From NCBI RefSeq assembly GCF_026183695.1, contig NZ_JAPFRD010000005.1:368968-432967 (forward strand): a stretch of DNA of 64,000 nt. Reading direction: 5' to 3'. Position numbers and translations under genes: made by a program. This DNA is from Alteromonas aquimaris (GTDB taxonomy: Bacteria; Pseudomonadota; Gammaproteobacteria; Enterobacterales; Alteromonadaceae). The notes under the pieces are model-generated. The model was not told where the DNA came from, ran no database searches, and saw only the letters and a list, made by a program, of their open reading frames with translations. Below are positions 1-9,606 of this stretch, piece by piece. How positions within the stretch are numbered: the stretch's first letter is position 1; each line of letters begins with the position of its first letter.

Positions 1-3000
1 ACCATTTACACGTACTGATTCCACTTCACCAAACCAATTCCCTTTTGCCTTCAAGGTTTTCTTAATTTCCTCTGTAAATGCTTCTGGATATTGGTGAAAA
101 TACATGTAGCTGGCTAGCGCCTGATTTCTGGTTTCGCCCGTATTTTCGCAATAGGCAGCGTTAACCGATATAAATTTAAAATTGGTGTCAGTAATGAAAA
201 CACCTTCTGAGATATTTTCAATGGAGCGTTTAAACAGGTTTAACTGCTCTTCCGCTTGTTTTAGGTGATTGATATCTTTCAGGGTACCAGTCATCCGCAT
301 AGGCTGATTGTTGTGATCGCGCTTGACTACTTTTCCGCGATCCAATATCCAAATCCACTTGTTTTTGAATGTTTTCGCCCGGTAAGCCAATTCATAATAA
401 TCGGTTTTATCGTCTAAATGGGCTTGTAGTGCCTCCTGAACCCGTAGAATATCGTTGGGGTGGATGTTGGCGTCATATGCGCTGTGTGCTCGAATATTAT
501 CTTGAGGGAAGTCTAGCGTTCCCCATGTGTTGGAACGGTGCACCTGGCCTCGGAAAATGTCCCAGTCCCAGAGTTCGTCGCCACTGCCCCAAAGGGTTAA
601 CTTCAATCGTTCCTCAGATTCTTGAATAACTTTCTGATTGGTTTTACGAATTTGATATTGTCTTACAACATAAATAATCGAAAAAGCAAAAGCGATAAAA
701 TAAAAGACTAACGCGGCATTATGGAGCCAGGGTGGACGACCTACCTCTATTGTTAACGTTTTTGAGTGTGACCAATTTTTTCCAGGCTCTTTTGCCTGAA
801 CCTCAAATATGTAGCTACCAAAATCGAGTCCTATATATGAAGCAAAACGAATTTTATTTTGCATTGCCGCGGAAGAGTGCCATATTTCTTCTAGTCCAGA
901 AAGGCGCCAGCGATATTCAATAAGCGAAGGGAAGATAGGATTAATCTGTCCAAAATTAAGAGTAATGGACGAATTATAGGGAATTTCTATCACGTCACTC
1001 TGAAAAAGATAGCTTGATAAGATTTTCTCACCACGTGGTTGATCCTCTATACCAAATATTTTGACATCTAAAAGCTTAGGGATTTTAGACGGACTATCTG
1101 AATTGACATCATAAATTTCAACAGATTCGCTAAGTTGCGTTAAACCTTGCTCTCCTCCAAAAAATAATCGATTGTCACTTGTCTTTAATACAGCTTCTTC
1201 GTTAAGGGCATTATAACCTAATTGTTCAAGGCTTATTATCTCACCTGTTACTAGTTCCGGCAGTAGAATTTGTTTTATACCCCTAGCATTAGCATACCAG
1301 ATAGAGTTGCCTTTACCTATTGAAGAGATAATAACTCCTCCATCAATATTATCTTTTTCCGTAGCTAAAATTTTGTAACTCGATTTGTCTATCTGAATAA
1401 CACCGTTAGAGGTGGTAGTTACCCAGTAATATCCGCCCCAGTTGTAAACAGAGAAGGGTTGTGATTCCAGTCCATCCTTTTCTGACAAGTAATGGACTAT
1501 TTTTCCTTTTCTAACATCTAAATATGAAACGTTCTTTCCTGACACTAACCATAAAAGGTTGTTTTCATCTAAAAAAATTGGAAGCGCTGGGGTATTTGTA
1601 TCTTTTAGTGGAAAACTTTTAATTTTATCTTTATGTTTTATTAGCGGGTTCGTTTCAACTGCGAGTAACCCTTGTTCGTCCAACCACAACCATATTCGCT
1701 CCCCATCAAAATAGAACGTGCTTATAAAATGATCGCGGAGTAGTGTGCTTTCGTGGTGGAGGTCGTTTTCAATTAATCTATACTGGTGTATTCCATTAGA
1801 AGTAGCTACCCAAAACTGATTGTGTCTGTCGATTACTAAGTCCCAAAATGATTCCTTTTTATCGGTCAAAAAATACTCGTAAACTCCTGTCTTATCGTTA
1901 AACTTTGCAATTCCATTTTCCTGGGTGGCAAACCAAACCTGCCCCATAGAATCTTCAGCAAGACCCCACACGGTATTTCCTTGAGAATTATCTTTCTTGT
2001 TGGTATAAAATCGTTGAAAACCGGACACTGGATTGTGTCGAAATAACCCTGCCAATGTGCCAAGCCAAGTTGATCCTGTTGAATCTGTATAAATGGAATG
2101 TGCAATAGGATTGGATAGCCCTGTCATTTCACGGTTTTCGGCCGTGAGTGTCACTGAATCTACACCGGAAATTGGATATATCAAGAGACCTCTTTGCGTC
2201 CCTACCCAAATGTTTTCACCCACCTGTTCAAACGAAAATATCTCTGATTCCTTGAGGCTAGAACTTTTGCTATGATCAATCCGGCCTAGCTCGGTTCCAT
2301 CAATACCAAGCATGATTATTGAAGAACTAGTTGCAACCCAATACTCACCATTAACAATTTTAAGATCTATTATTTCTAGATTTTTGACGTTAAAATTCCA
2401 TGGATTTACTTTATATAAAGGGTATAACACCTTATTTGTTTTATCGAAGATGAAAAGGCCGCTATCTTCAGTGCCAATCCAAATTCTGTTTGGTTCATCC
2501 CGAATAAGGTTAATATTAGCTGGAAATCTGACATTAAGTTTACGACGCTTAAGCTTTTTTGATTCGGGGTTGTATTCGTAAAGTGAGTGGGAGCCTGCAA
2601 ATAGAATATTGCCATTTAATTCTTCTGCAATAGTGGTTATGGTGCCATCTGTTAGCTCTGAGTTATCTCTATCAAATACGATAAAATCATCGCTAAGAGG
2701 ATTAAATCGAGCCAATCCTTCTTGTGTTGCAACCCATAGGTCGCCATAAGAAGAAACAAATATTTTTTTAATTAATCCGGCTGGGATACTTTTAGGATTG
2801 GAATCTGAAGGATGGTATTGCTTGATGGAGTAACCATCAAATCGATTTAAACCGTTCGTAGTAGCAAACCACAAAAAACCGTTCTTGTCTTCGACTATTT
2901 CCATTATTGTCACACTCGACAGCCCATCTTTACGGGTGAGTTCGGTGAAATGAAGGTCAGTAATCGAAATCGCCTGAGCCGCCATCGTGGCAACTAGGCT

Positions 3001-3054
3001 GACTAGACAGATTGTACTTAACACTAAACGGTTTAAAGTCGCGCGCACCCACAT
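1..3054 (-). CDS. Large membrane sensor with beta-propeller, Y_Y_Y and PAS domains (3' end outside window)
   Basis: The reading frame stays open for 1018 codons from the ATG at 3054 and runs off the left edge, so the C-terminal output domain is unseen. A signal sequence (about residues 1-28) is followed by many Reg_prop propeller blades, for example GFLWFATTNGLNRF and GDLWVATQEGLARF. A Y_Y_Y-like immunoglobulin fold lies near residues 690-765 and one membrane helix near 775-795. Two PAS folds follow, at about 805-920 and from about 935 to the edge. In this family the periplasmic propeller senses a ligand and the cytoplasmic end is usually a GGDEF/EAL or histidine kinase module; which one applies here cannot be told. 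The gene is transcribed away from the M16 peptidase promoter region and is separated from that gene by 155 bp. Confidence 0.85.
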   Translation of the reverse strand, partial: MWVRATLNRLVLSTICLVSLVATMAAQAISITDLHFTELTRKDGLSSVTIMEIVEDKNGFLWFATTNGLNRFDGYSIKQYHPSDSNPKSIPAGLIKKIFVSSYGDLWVATQEGLARFNPLSDDFIVFDRDNSELTDGTITTIAEELNGNILFAGSHSLYEYNPESKKLKRRKLNVRFPANINLIRDEPNRIWIGTEDSGLFIFDKTNKVLYPLYKVNPWNFNVKNLEIIDLKIVNGEYWVATSSSIIMLGIDGTELGRIDHSKSSSLKESEIFSFEQVGENIWVGTQRGLLIYPISGVDSVTLTAENREMTGLSNPIAHSIYTDSTGSTWLGTLAGLFRHNPVSGFQRFYTNKKDNSQGNTVWGLAEDSMGQVWFATQENGIAKFNDKTGVYEYFLTDKKESFWDLVIDRHNQFWVATSNGIHQYRLIENDLHHESTLLRDHFISTFYFDGERIWLWLDEQGLLAVETNPLIKHKDKIKSFPLKDTNTPALPIFLDENNLLWLVSGKNVSYLDVRKGKIVHYLSEKDGLESQPFSVYNWGGYYWVTTTSNGVIQIDKSSYKILATEKDNIDGGVIISSIGKGNSIWYANARGIKQILLPELVTGEIISLEQLGYNALNEEAVLKTSDNRLFFGGEQGLTQLSESVEIYDVNSDSPSKIPKLLDVKIFGIEDQPRGEKILSSYLFQSDVIEIPYNSSITLNFGQINPIFPSLIEYRWRLSGLEEIWHSSAAMQNKIRFASYIGLDFGSYIFEVQAKEPGKNWSHSKTLTIEVGRPPWLHNAALVFYFIAFAFSIIYVVRQYQIRKTNQKVIQESEERLKLTLWGSGDELWDWDIFRGQVHRSNTWGTLDFPQDNIRAHSAYDANIHPNDILRVQEALQAHLDDKTDYYELAYRAKTFKNKWIWILDRGKVVKRDHNNQPMRMTGTLKDINHLKQAEEQLNLFKRSIENISEGVFITDTNFKFISVNAAYCENTGETRNQALASYMYFHQYPEAFTEEIKKTLKAKGNWFGEVESVRVNG

Positions 3055-3209
3055 ACCTTTGGCTTTTGGCCTTATTTTTATAATTTCAGTTTGCTAGCGG
3101 TTGCATCCCTCCAACCTTGCGTACCAATATGCCCAAATATAGGGTGCTCTACAAGGATTTTTTACCTCCATAAACCAGGTTGGTCAATAGTTGAACAGTT
3201 GGTAGGGGT

Positions 3210-5969
3210 TCACTGACTGCCTTTGTCAAAATAGCGTGTTTTTTGTTTAAATTCGGCGATATCTTTAATATGAGGTAGGTCGTCCTCCAACCCCTGAAAT
3301 TTGCCTGGCGCGTATAACACCAGTTCACCGAACTTTTGCCGATTAGCCGCTTCATCAGCATAGTGTTTAATATCATCAAACGTTAGTGAATGAATTTTTT
3401 GGGCTAATCGTGTGTTGTGTGAAAACGTTCGATCACCTGTTCCCAGTGCAAGCCATAATCGTTGAGCCTTCATCGACTGTGAAAGATCTTTTTCATTCAG
3501 TTGTTTTAATAAGTTTTTCTGAATTATAGGCCAGTAAGTACGATAAAAATCAATCTCATCAAACTGACGTTTTAAAAATTCACGTATCTCCGACAATAAA
3601 TGCGCAGGAGCGAAGCCTGGACTTTGAATATAGAAGGCAAAACCGGGATGTTGGTTATGGGGCACATACCCTGTCCCCACGACATAACCCAATTGCTTTT
3701 CGGAGCGTAATACGTTGAAAAATGGAGCGGCTAGCATTTGTTCAAGGATCATGCACATAGCCGTATCAATTAACCCATCACTGGGCGCCTGAAAATACAA
3801 TACCACGGCTGCATCATCGTGTTCGCAAACGACTTTATGGTAGTGGGATTCACCTGTGGGTAGCTGCGTTACAGCTCGGGGTATTGGCAGTGCGCTGGCC
3901 TTAGAAAACTGGCTGTCTAAGGATTGGGCAAACCCTTTCGCCTCTTCACTTTCCCAATTGCCGAATAGGAGCCCCTCTAAGTGATACGAAGACATTGCCG
4001 CATCTTTTAACTGTATCATCTTATCGAAGGAAATATTTTGAATCGCTTCGAACAGAGTTAGCGGAGCGTACGTGTGCTTTTGAATGAGTACACTTAACCG
4101 CGAAAAAAGACGGTTGGTCGGTTTGTTCATCAACGAATTGTGAAGTGATTGAAGCTGGCTGTGCTGCAGCCTTAAAAATGATTCTTCCGAGGGGGTGAAA
4201 TTAAATGTTGTCGCTAAAATCTGTTCGCATAACTTCATTTGATTTTGCGAAAATCCGCGGGTGTTTACGCTAAATCCCGCCTGATGACCGTATACCCTGT
4301 AGTGGAGTCCCGCAATTTCAGCACGATAATACTTTGCCTGCAGATGGTCAGTAATTGCTGCTAACCATACTCGTTTAGCCGCTACCCTTTCTACACTTTC
4401 AGTAAAGCCTGGAACGTCAAATGAAATAAAAATATCACCCTTTGGGGTGGCAAACTGTTCATCCTGAGCAAACCAGATTTTTTTGCTCGGTTCTGCTGTG
4501 ATGAGAGTTGGCTTAAGAAACTCACTTTCCAGTTTGATAAGTGAATAATTGTCACCCAGGTAAGGGTTAGGTGAGGGAAGCGATAATGCCTCGGTTCCTT
4601 TTTCCTCTTGGTAAAGACGTTGGGTGTCTGCTGATATTTTAGATACGCTGTACTTCGCATTATAGTAATTACACGTTCTATTTGTATCGAGTTTTTGGTC
4701 GATAACTTTTACCCGCATATTATCTACCCGAAAAAATGACAAAGCATGTTCAACTTTTTTCGGGGCAAATTTATCAGCCAGGATTTTTAACTGCGGTATA
4801 GCTTCGAATGGGAAAAATAATAGTGCCTGCGCATAATCACATGCCGCATTTAATAATTTGGGATTATCATCGAACTCATTGGCTAATTTATTAAGTTTTG
4901 CTTTCTCGTCATAACGCCATGAATGATGTAAAGATTTTTTAATTAAATCTAAATATGCAAATAAATGAGCGATAATGGCGTCGCGATTTTCCAGCCCCGA
5001 GGGAGTTAACTGAAAACTGATATTAAAATCCTTGAAATGATCACCCTCAATTCCGCTTCCAGCGATTAAGCTGATAACCCAATTCTTACATTTTAAAACC
5101 GCCAACAAGCTGCCTTCACCTTCATCTCCCAATAAATGACTGAGGTAATCCAGTGGTTTGGTTTCGTACTCATTATGTAAACCCGGTAAAGCGAACGTCA
5201 CAATCATTCTTGTAGCGGCTTGCAAGGGCACGATATTAATTTGCACGCCTGTCTGGTCTTCCGTGTAAAGCGCAGGCCAATCTGTTGGTACAGGTTCGCC
5301 TGCTTTTAATGTGGAAAACGCTTGCGTAACAAGATCTTTAAGCGCATTCGACGGTACCGGAGAAACAATACACAGCGCCATATTGCTCCCGCAATAATGA
5401 CGTTGATGAAACTGTCTCAACTTTTCCTTAAGTTCTGCGGTTTCAAATTGATTGTAAATATCCGCATTACCTACTGAAAATTTACTAAACGGGTGGGCTG
5501 GGTTACAGGTTTCTTTATGAATCTGATAAAGACGGCGTAAGTCATCTTTTTTCTTGAATTGAAACTCTGATTCTATCGTATTGATTTCCGTCTCAATAGA
5601 CGAAGATGCTAACAATGGTGAACATAGCATATCCGCAAAAGCGGGTAGAACAGAAGGTAAGGCTTCGCTGCGGCAATTGAAATGAAAGTTCGCATATTCA
5701 GTGCCAGTCCAGGCGTTCATATGCCCGCCATTATTTTCGATGTATTCATTAATTTGGTTTGGGTTGGGGAGATGTACACTCCCCATGAATAACATGTGCT
5801 CTAACAGATGCGATAAGCCCTGACAATTTTCGGGGTCGTAAAAATGTCCCCCACGAATCGCCATGGATATGTAACTGGCAGCCTGTTCTGGTTGGTGGTA
5901 TACCATCACCTTCAACCCATTATGGAGGGTGAAACAGTGGTATCTATCTTGGTCTGGAGGTGTTGTCAA
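3210..5969 (-). CDS. M16 family zinc metallopeptidase (insulinase / pitrilysin-like)
   Basis: At 919 residues this has the length of the single-chain, four-domain M16 peptidases (protease III, insulysin). The inverted zinc site HLLEH is visible at about residues 54-58 in the N-terminal domain (His54, Glu57, His58), inside the typical context GLSHLLEHMLFMGS. The C-terminal half carries the inactive-domain signature around EKQLGYVVGTGY, which in the family helps to bind substrate. These enzymes degrade peptides in a closed chamber. I see no signal peptide at the N terminus (MTTPPDQDRY), so a cytoplasmic place is likely, unlike periplasmic PtrA. It is divergent from the sixA-like gene across about 170 bp. 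Confidence 0.93.
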   Translation of the reverse strand: MTTPPDQDRYHCFTLHNGLKVMVYHQPEQAASYISMAIRGGHFYDPENCQGLSHLLEHMLFMGSVHLPNPNQINEYIENNGGHMNAWTGTEYANFHFNCRSEALPSVLPAFADMLCSPLLASSSIETEINTIESEFQFKKKDDLRRLYQIHKETCNPAHPFSKFSVGNADIYNQFETAELKEKLRQFHQRHYCGSNMALCIVSPVPSNALKDLVTQAFSTLKAGEPVPTDWPALYTEDQTGVQINIVPLQAATRMIVTFALPGLHNEYETKPLDYLSHLLGDEGEGSLLAVLKCKNWVISLIAGSGIEGDHFKDFNISFQLTPSGLENRDAIIAHLFAYLDLIKKSLHHSWRYDEKAKLNKLANEFDDNPKLLNAACDYAQALLFFPFEAIPQLKILADKFAPKKVEHALSFFRVDNMRVKVIDQKLDTNRTCNYYNAKYSVSKISADTQRLYQEEKGTEALSLPSPNPYLGDNYSLIKLESEFLKPTLITAEPSKKIWFAQDEQFATPKGDIFISFDVPGFTESVERVAAKRVWLAAITDHLQAKYYRAEIAGLHYRVYGHQAGFSVNTRGFSQNQMKLCEQILATTFNFTPSEESFLRLQHSQLQSLHNSLMNKPTNRLFSRLSVLIQKHTYAPLTLFEAIQNISFDKMIQLKDAAMSSYHLEGLLFGNWESEEAKGFAQSLDSQFSKASALPIPRAVTQLPTGESHYHKVVCEHDDAAVVLYFQAPSDGLIDTAMCMILEQMLAAPFFNVLRSEKQLGYVVGTGYVPHNQHPGFAFYIQSPGFAPAHLLSEIREFLKRQFDEIDFYRTYWPIIQKNLLKQLNEKDLSQSMKAQRLWLALGTGDRTFSHNTRLAQKIHSLTFDDIKHYADEAANRQKFGELVLYAPGKFQGLEDDLPHIKDIAEFKQKTRYFDKGSQ

Positions 5970-6137
5970 AATGCTCTCTTATCAAATAAAAAAACTGCAT
6001 TTCTTTGGGAAGTACGCAACAACTCTCCCCATCCGTGTATAGCGTATTCGAAAATGAAATGAATTTAACGATAACGCTATGCGATGATAATCCTGTCTGC
6101 TATCGTTAGCAGGAACTATCATCATATTCATAATCTT

Positions 6138-6659
6138 ATGTCAGGTCAAAGTAGCAACGACGACATTTTAATATTTGTCATGCGTCATGGCGAAGCTGAA
6201 TCACTTCGCATCGATGATAAATCCCGCCAGCTTACGCCTCAGGGCCGAACACAAGCCATGGATGCGGCTAAGTGGTTGAAACAAAAGTATACTGTCGATG
6301 GTAAAGTAGACTTAGCGTTAGTCAGTCCGTACCGTCGCGCACGCCAAACATACGATATGCTCTCATTAGATATCCGCCCCACCACGATGGAGATCTGTCA
6401 CGATATCGTTCCAGAGGGTGATGCAGATCTTACACATGATTTTTTGGATGTGCGATTGCGCGACAGCCAAAATACCAGTTCTCCATTAAAGTCGGTTCTT
6501 GTAGTAAGCCACATGCCATTAGTCAGTTATTTGGTGGACAGCTTATGCTGTGCTCATACTGCAAGTTTATTTGCCACTGCGTCCATTGCAGTGGTCAGGT
6601 ATTCGTTAGAGAAACGCTGCGGCATACTGGAAGTCCATTACCAAAGCTTTGCTATTTAA
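6138..6659 (+). CDS. sixA: SixA-like phosphohistidine phosphatase
   Basis: A histidine phosphatase fold of about 173 residues. The catalytic RHG motif lies in FVMRHGEAES and the second catalytic histidine in VVSHMPLVSYL. SixA removes phosphate from His in HPt/phosphotransfer proteins (ArcB in E. coli, PtsN-related NPr in later work). The start is uncertain: I chose the ATG at 6138; the frame is open from an ATG at 6084, and E. coli SixA would correspond to the ATG at 6180, just before RHG. An AGGA at about 6108-6111 is too far from 6138 to decide. The C-terminal half (MFTTSAIA-like: SLFATASIAVVRY) also agrees with SixA. Confidence 0.85.
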   Translation: MSGQSSNDDILIFVMRHGEAESLRIDDKSRQLTPQGRTQAMDAAKWLKQKYTVDGKVDLALVSPYRRARQTYDMLSLDIRPTTMEICHDIVPEGDADLTHDFLDVRLRDSQNTSSPLKSVLVVSHMPLVSYLVDSLCCAHTASLFATASIAVVRYSLEKRCGILEVHYQSFAI

Positions 6660-7007
6660 ATCTATAGGCAAACGTCTGAAATCTAATCTAAATCAGGTCG
6701 AAACGTGACGTTAGTGAGTTTTTTTTAAGTTTCTCTTAAGAAGTTTAAAAAATATCCGATACAGGCAGTAAGAATACTCATATAGAATGAAGTGAGTGGA
6801 CAAAACACACTGCTTTATCCCTGAAGGCAAAGCCATGGGGTAAAGATTTATCGGTGTAAAAACGCGTGCAATTAGTGCGGCTGGTAAGAGCAAAAAGGAA
6901 AACGCTCTAATTTCGATTGGGGAGTGACTTAATTGTCAGGCTAATACCGCCTAAATGAGCTGAGTATATTGACGATGTTGTTTCGTATTTAAGAGTAGTA
7001 ACACATT
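6660..7007 (+). other. 348-bp intergenic stretch with a structured element
   Basis: No gene is seen between the sixA-like gene and the 59-residue ORF. The stretch holds a stem of 9 pairs, 6813-6821 with 6837-6845 (one G-U), enclosing a small GGC-AAA-GCC hairpin at 6826-6834. An imperfect stem lies just before it (AAG..AGTG at 6790-6798 with CACT.CTT). It may be the 5' leader of the gene at 7008. No known riboswitch is recognised with confidence. Confidence 0.35.
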
Positions 7008-7187
7008 ATGGCAACCCGATCATTACCTGATTTACTTCGCAGCACCTTGCAGAGTCATCTGGCTGAAGCTGATCTGCAGGATGACCAAGAGTTGCGTAAT
7101 ATAATGGATAAACTCAATAAACTATCCAGTAAAGTTGCAGAGACAAAAGCGCGCGCGTTAGCGCAACGCTCTGCGAAAAATAAATAA
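7008..7187 (+). CDS. Small helical protein, 59 residues, unknown function
   Basis: ATG at 7008 to TAA at 7187 gives a protein that begins MATRSLPDLL and ends in RALAQRSAKNK. It is polar, has no cysteine and no membrane segment, and most of it (about residues 8-55) is predicted helical by its heptad-like leucines and charged residues. I do not recognise the family. It is convergent with the CNNM/CorC gene, whose stop lies only 4 bp away. The clean reading frame, start and composition favour a real gene, but the case rests on the sequence alone. The long leader upstream may carry regulation. Confidence 0.55.
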   Translation: MATRSLPDLLRSTLQSHLAEADLQDDQELRNIMDKLNKLSSKVAETKARALAQRSAKNK

Positions 7188-7191
7188 ATGA

Positions 7192-8481
7192 CTATTCTGA
7201 TGAGTTATGAGAAGCGGGAAGATAGTACTCTGGGATTATCCTCACCGTCTTAATTTTGTTTTCGCTAATATCCACTATTTCGATCGGATACCCAGCGAGA
7301 CGTAAGCTCACCCTGTTCTCAGGGATTTCTTCGAGATATTCCAGTATTAATCCATTTAATGTTTTGGGACCTTCAGTTGGAAGCTGCCAGTCCATTTCCT
7401 TGTTTAAATCACGAATGTTGACGCTACCATCAACGAGGACACTCCCATCTTGCTGGATATGTGCCTCTTTACTGTGATCCGGAACCATACTGGTGGTGAA
7501 ATCACCTACAATCTCTTCCAGAATGTCTTCCATTGTAACCAATCCCATGATGTCGCCATACTCGTCTACCACTAGTGCGATACGTTCTTTTTCTGTCTGA
7601 AATTTGAACATTAGTGTGTGCAGTGGTGTTGACTCAGGAGTGTAATAAATTTCCTTCACCGCGCGCAGCAAACTGGATTTGGTAAACTGATCCTTCGACA
7701 ACAAACGTAAAGCATCCCTCACATGCACAAAGCCTACAGCATCATCTACGCTATCGCGATAAAGCAAAATTCGGGTATGTTGGGAACCGGTTAGCAATTT
7801 TTGAATTTTGTTCCAGTCGTCATTGATATCAATGGCAAATATTTCTGCCCTTGGAACCATGATATCTTCGGCAGTCACGCTCTCCAAGTCCAGAATACTT
7901 ACGAGCATATCCTGGTGTTTTTTAGGGATCAGGGTGCCTGCTTCATACACCACCGTTCGCAATTCTTCCCGGCTTAACGAATCATCACTATTACCCAACG
8001 GGCTAATTCTCAACAGGGCGAGTATGCCGTTGGTGATGCCATTCACACAGTACACCACCGGGTAAAGAAGCGTTAAAAGCGGAAGAAGTAACATTGAAGC
8101 AGGAAAAGCAATTTTTTCAGGATACAAAGCTGCAAGCGTTTTCGGGGTAACTTCTGCAAACACGAGCACCACTAGTGTAAGACCAAAGGTGGCGATCGCG
8201 ATGCCCACATCACCAAAAAGTCGAATCCCAATAATGGTCGCAACGGAGGAGGCGGCTATATTAACCAAATTATTGCCAATTAATATAAGCCCAATTAACC
8301 TGTCAGGGCGGTCGAGTAATTTTTGAACACGTTGCGCTGAAAGGTTACCTTCACCTTGTAAGTGCTTGAGTCGATAACGGTTTATCGACATCATGCCTGT
8401 TTCTGAACTGGAAAAAAAAGCAGAGAATAAAAGTAGCACTGCCAATATTATAAAGAGGGTGCCTGTTGATATAGCGTCCAA
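7192..8481 (-). CDS. yfjD: CNNM/CorC (HlyC) family transporter-like membrane protein, YfjD type
   Basis: This 429-residue protein has the full set of domains: an N-terminal CNNM (DUF21) membrane domain with helices at about 5-25, 60-85, 90-115 and 125-150, a pair of CBS domains at about 205-330 and a C-terminal CorC_HlyC domain at about 345-415. The CBS signature VPRAEIFAID and the motif VVDEYGDIMGLVTMEDILEEIVGD are typical. Members are linked to magnesium or cobalt efflux. It lies next to ypjD and ffh, an order conserved in gammaproteobacteria. It is likely co-transcribed with ypjD (84-bp gap). Confidence 0.93.
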   Translation of the reverse strand: MDAISTGTLFIILAVLLLFSAFFSSSETGMMSINRYRLKHLQGEGNLSAQRVQKLLDRPDRLIGLILIGNNLVNIAASSVATIIGIRLFGDVGIAIATFGLTLVVLVFAEVTPKTLAALYPEKIAFPASMLLLPLLTLLYPVVYCVNGITNGILALLRISPLGNSDDSLSREELRTVVYEAGTLIPKKHQDMLVSILDLESVTAEDIMVPRAEIFAIDINDDWNKIQKLLTGSQHTRILLYRDSVDDAVGFVHVRDALRLLSKDQFTKSSLLRAVKEIYYTPESTPLHTLMFKFQTEKERIALVVDEYGDIMGLVTMEDILEEIVGDFTTSMVPDHSKEAHIQQDGSVLVDGSVNIRDLNKEMDWQLPTEGPKTLNGLILEYLEEIPENRVSLRLAGYPIEIVDISENKIKTVRIIPEYYLPASHNSSE

Positions 8482-8565
8482 CTAATGGGTTCCTTTACCT
8501 AATGGACATTCAACTGTAGTTATTCGGTGCAAGGCTTTCAAGGGAAAATTTTAGTTATTTTATTT

Positions 8566-9357
8566 TTAGAGTAATATTTCTCTGACCAGCCGACTGCCGA
8601 AATACGCCAGAGACAATAGAGCAAGTCCGAGTACAGTAAGGCCAATGACCTGCTTTCCGCGCCAGCCCCAAATTTTCTGACCCACTAATAAGAGGATATA
8701 AATCGCCGTCGCCGCAAGAGATAGGACTGTTTTGTGCGCATATAATTTACTAAACATATTTTCAAGAAAAATAAACCCGGTAATTTGTGCGACAATTAAT
8801 AGGCATGTTCCTACCAAAAGTAATTTGAACAAAATGCCTTCAACTAACATCAATGGCGGCATGGAAGAATGAATAAACGTGGCCTCTTTTTGTTTGAGCC
8901 GATGAGTGATATAGGACATTTGTAATGCGTATAGGAAGGCAATGACCAAGGTGCCGTAGGCGAATAGAGAAAGCGAAATATGTACCAGCAGCCCAGGCTG
9001 TAATTCTATATGCATAATATGTTCGGCAGGAATGAATAACACCGCAGCCACACTCAGTGCTGCGAACCCGAGCACCCCGGGTAATAACATGACATTCGGA
9101 AGTACCGTAATACTAATTAACATCGAGACTGTAATAAGCCATGCAACCAGCGACAATACGTTGGTGATACTCATATTCTGTCCGGGTACGCCCATTATCG
9201 CTTCAGCAAGGTACAGAAGATGTGTGAGACTTCCCAGTGCCGCTAAACTAAGGGCAAATGTTTTATTGGGGCCATTTTTATGAAAAAGTCTTCCCACCAG
9301 TACAAACATCGCCATTAAATACAAGGCAATACTGATAAGCGCAAATAGTGTGGTCAT
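8566..9357 (-). CDS. ypjD: Inner membrane protein YpjD, cytochrome c assembly (CcsA/CcmC-like) fold
   Basis: The protein has 263 residues and about eight hydrophobic helices and belongs to the family of YpjD next to ffh. It resembles the integral membrane proteins of cytochrome c assembly (PF01578) with conserved histidines in HISLSLFAYG and LYAHKTVLSLAA. The true substrate is not known. The gene is divergent from ffh across 249 bp and lies just upstream of the CNNM/CorC gene on the same strand, as in other gammaproteobacteria. Confidence 0.9.
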   Translation of the reverse strand: MTTLFALISIALYLMAMFVLVGRLFHKNGPNKTFALSLAALGSLTHLLYLAEAIMGVPGQNMSITNVLSLVAWLITVSMLISITVLPNVMLLPGVLGFAALSVAAVLFIPAEHIMHIELQPGLLVHISLSLFAYGTLVIAFLYALQMSYITHRLKQKEATFIHSSMPPLMLVEGILFKLLLVGTCLLIVAQITGFIFLENMFSKLYAHKTVLSLAATAIYILLLVGQKIWGWRGKQVIGLTVLGLALLSLAYFGSRLVREILL

Positions 9358-9568
9358 GTCACTCCTTTGTTGCTGTTTTTTATGCTCCGACTTTTGGAGA
9401 TCTTACCCAGCAGGACATATTGTTACTGTAAGTTATCACAAATTACAACCTTGATAGTAGGGGGATGTGCCCTCATCTATGCCCACCAACAGGATCGATA
9501 AATTTAGCTCCATTGCCTCGCAATTATGAAGATTTCAGTTCAGGGTGAGATTCTGAGTTAAATATCGG

Positions 9569-9574
9569 TATAAT
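9569..9574 (+). promoter_or_regulatory. Likely -10 box of the ffh promoter
   Basis: A perfect TATAAT lies 33 bp before the ffh start codon and is followed by GCGCAAC. No good -35 box is seen at the usual distance, so the promoter may depend on upstream elements. Confidence 0.4.
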
Positions 9575-9606
9575 GCGCAACAAACCAGCAAAAGATATAT
9601 TGATTT

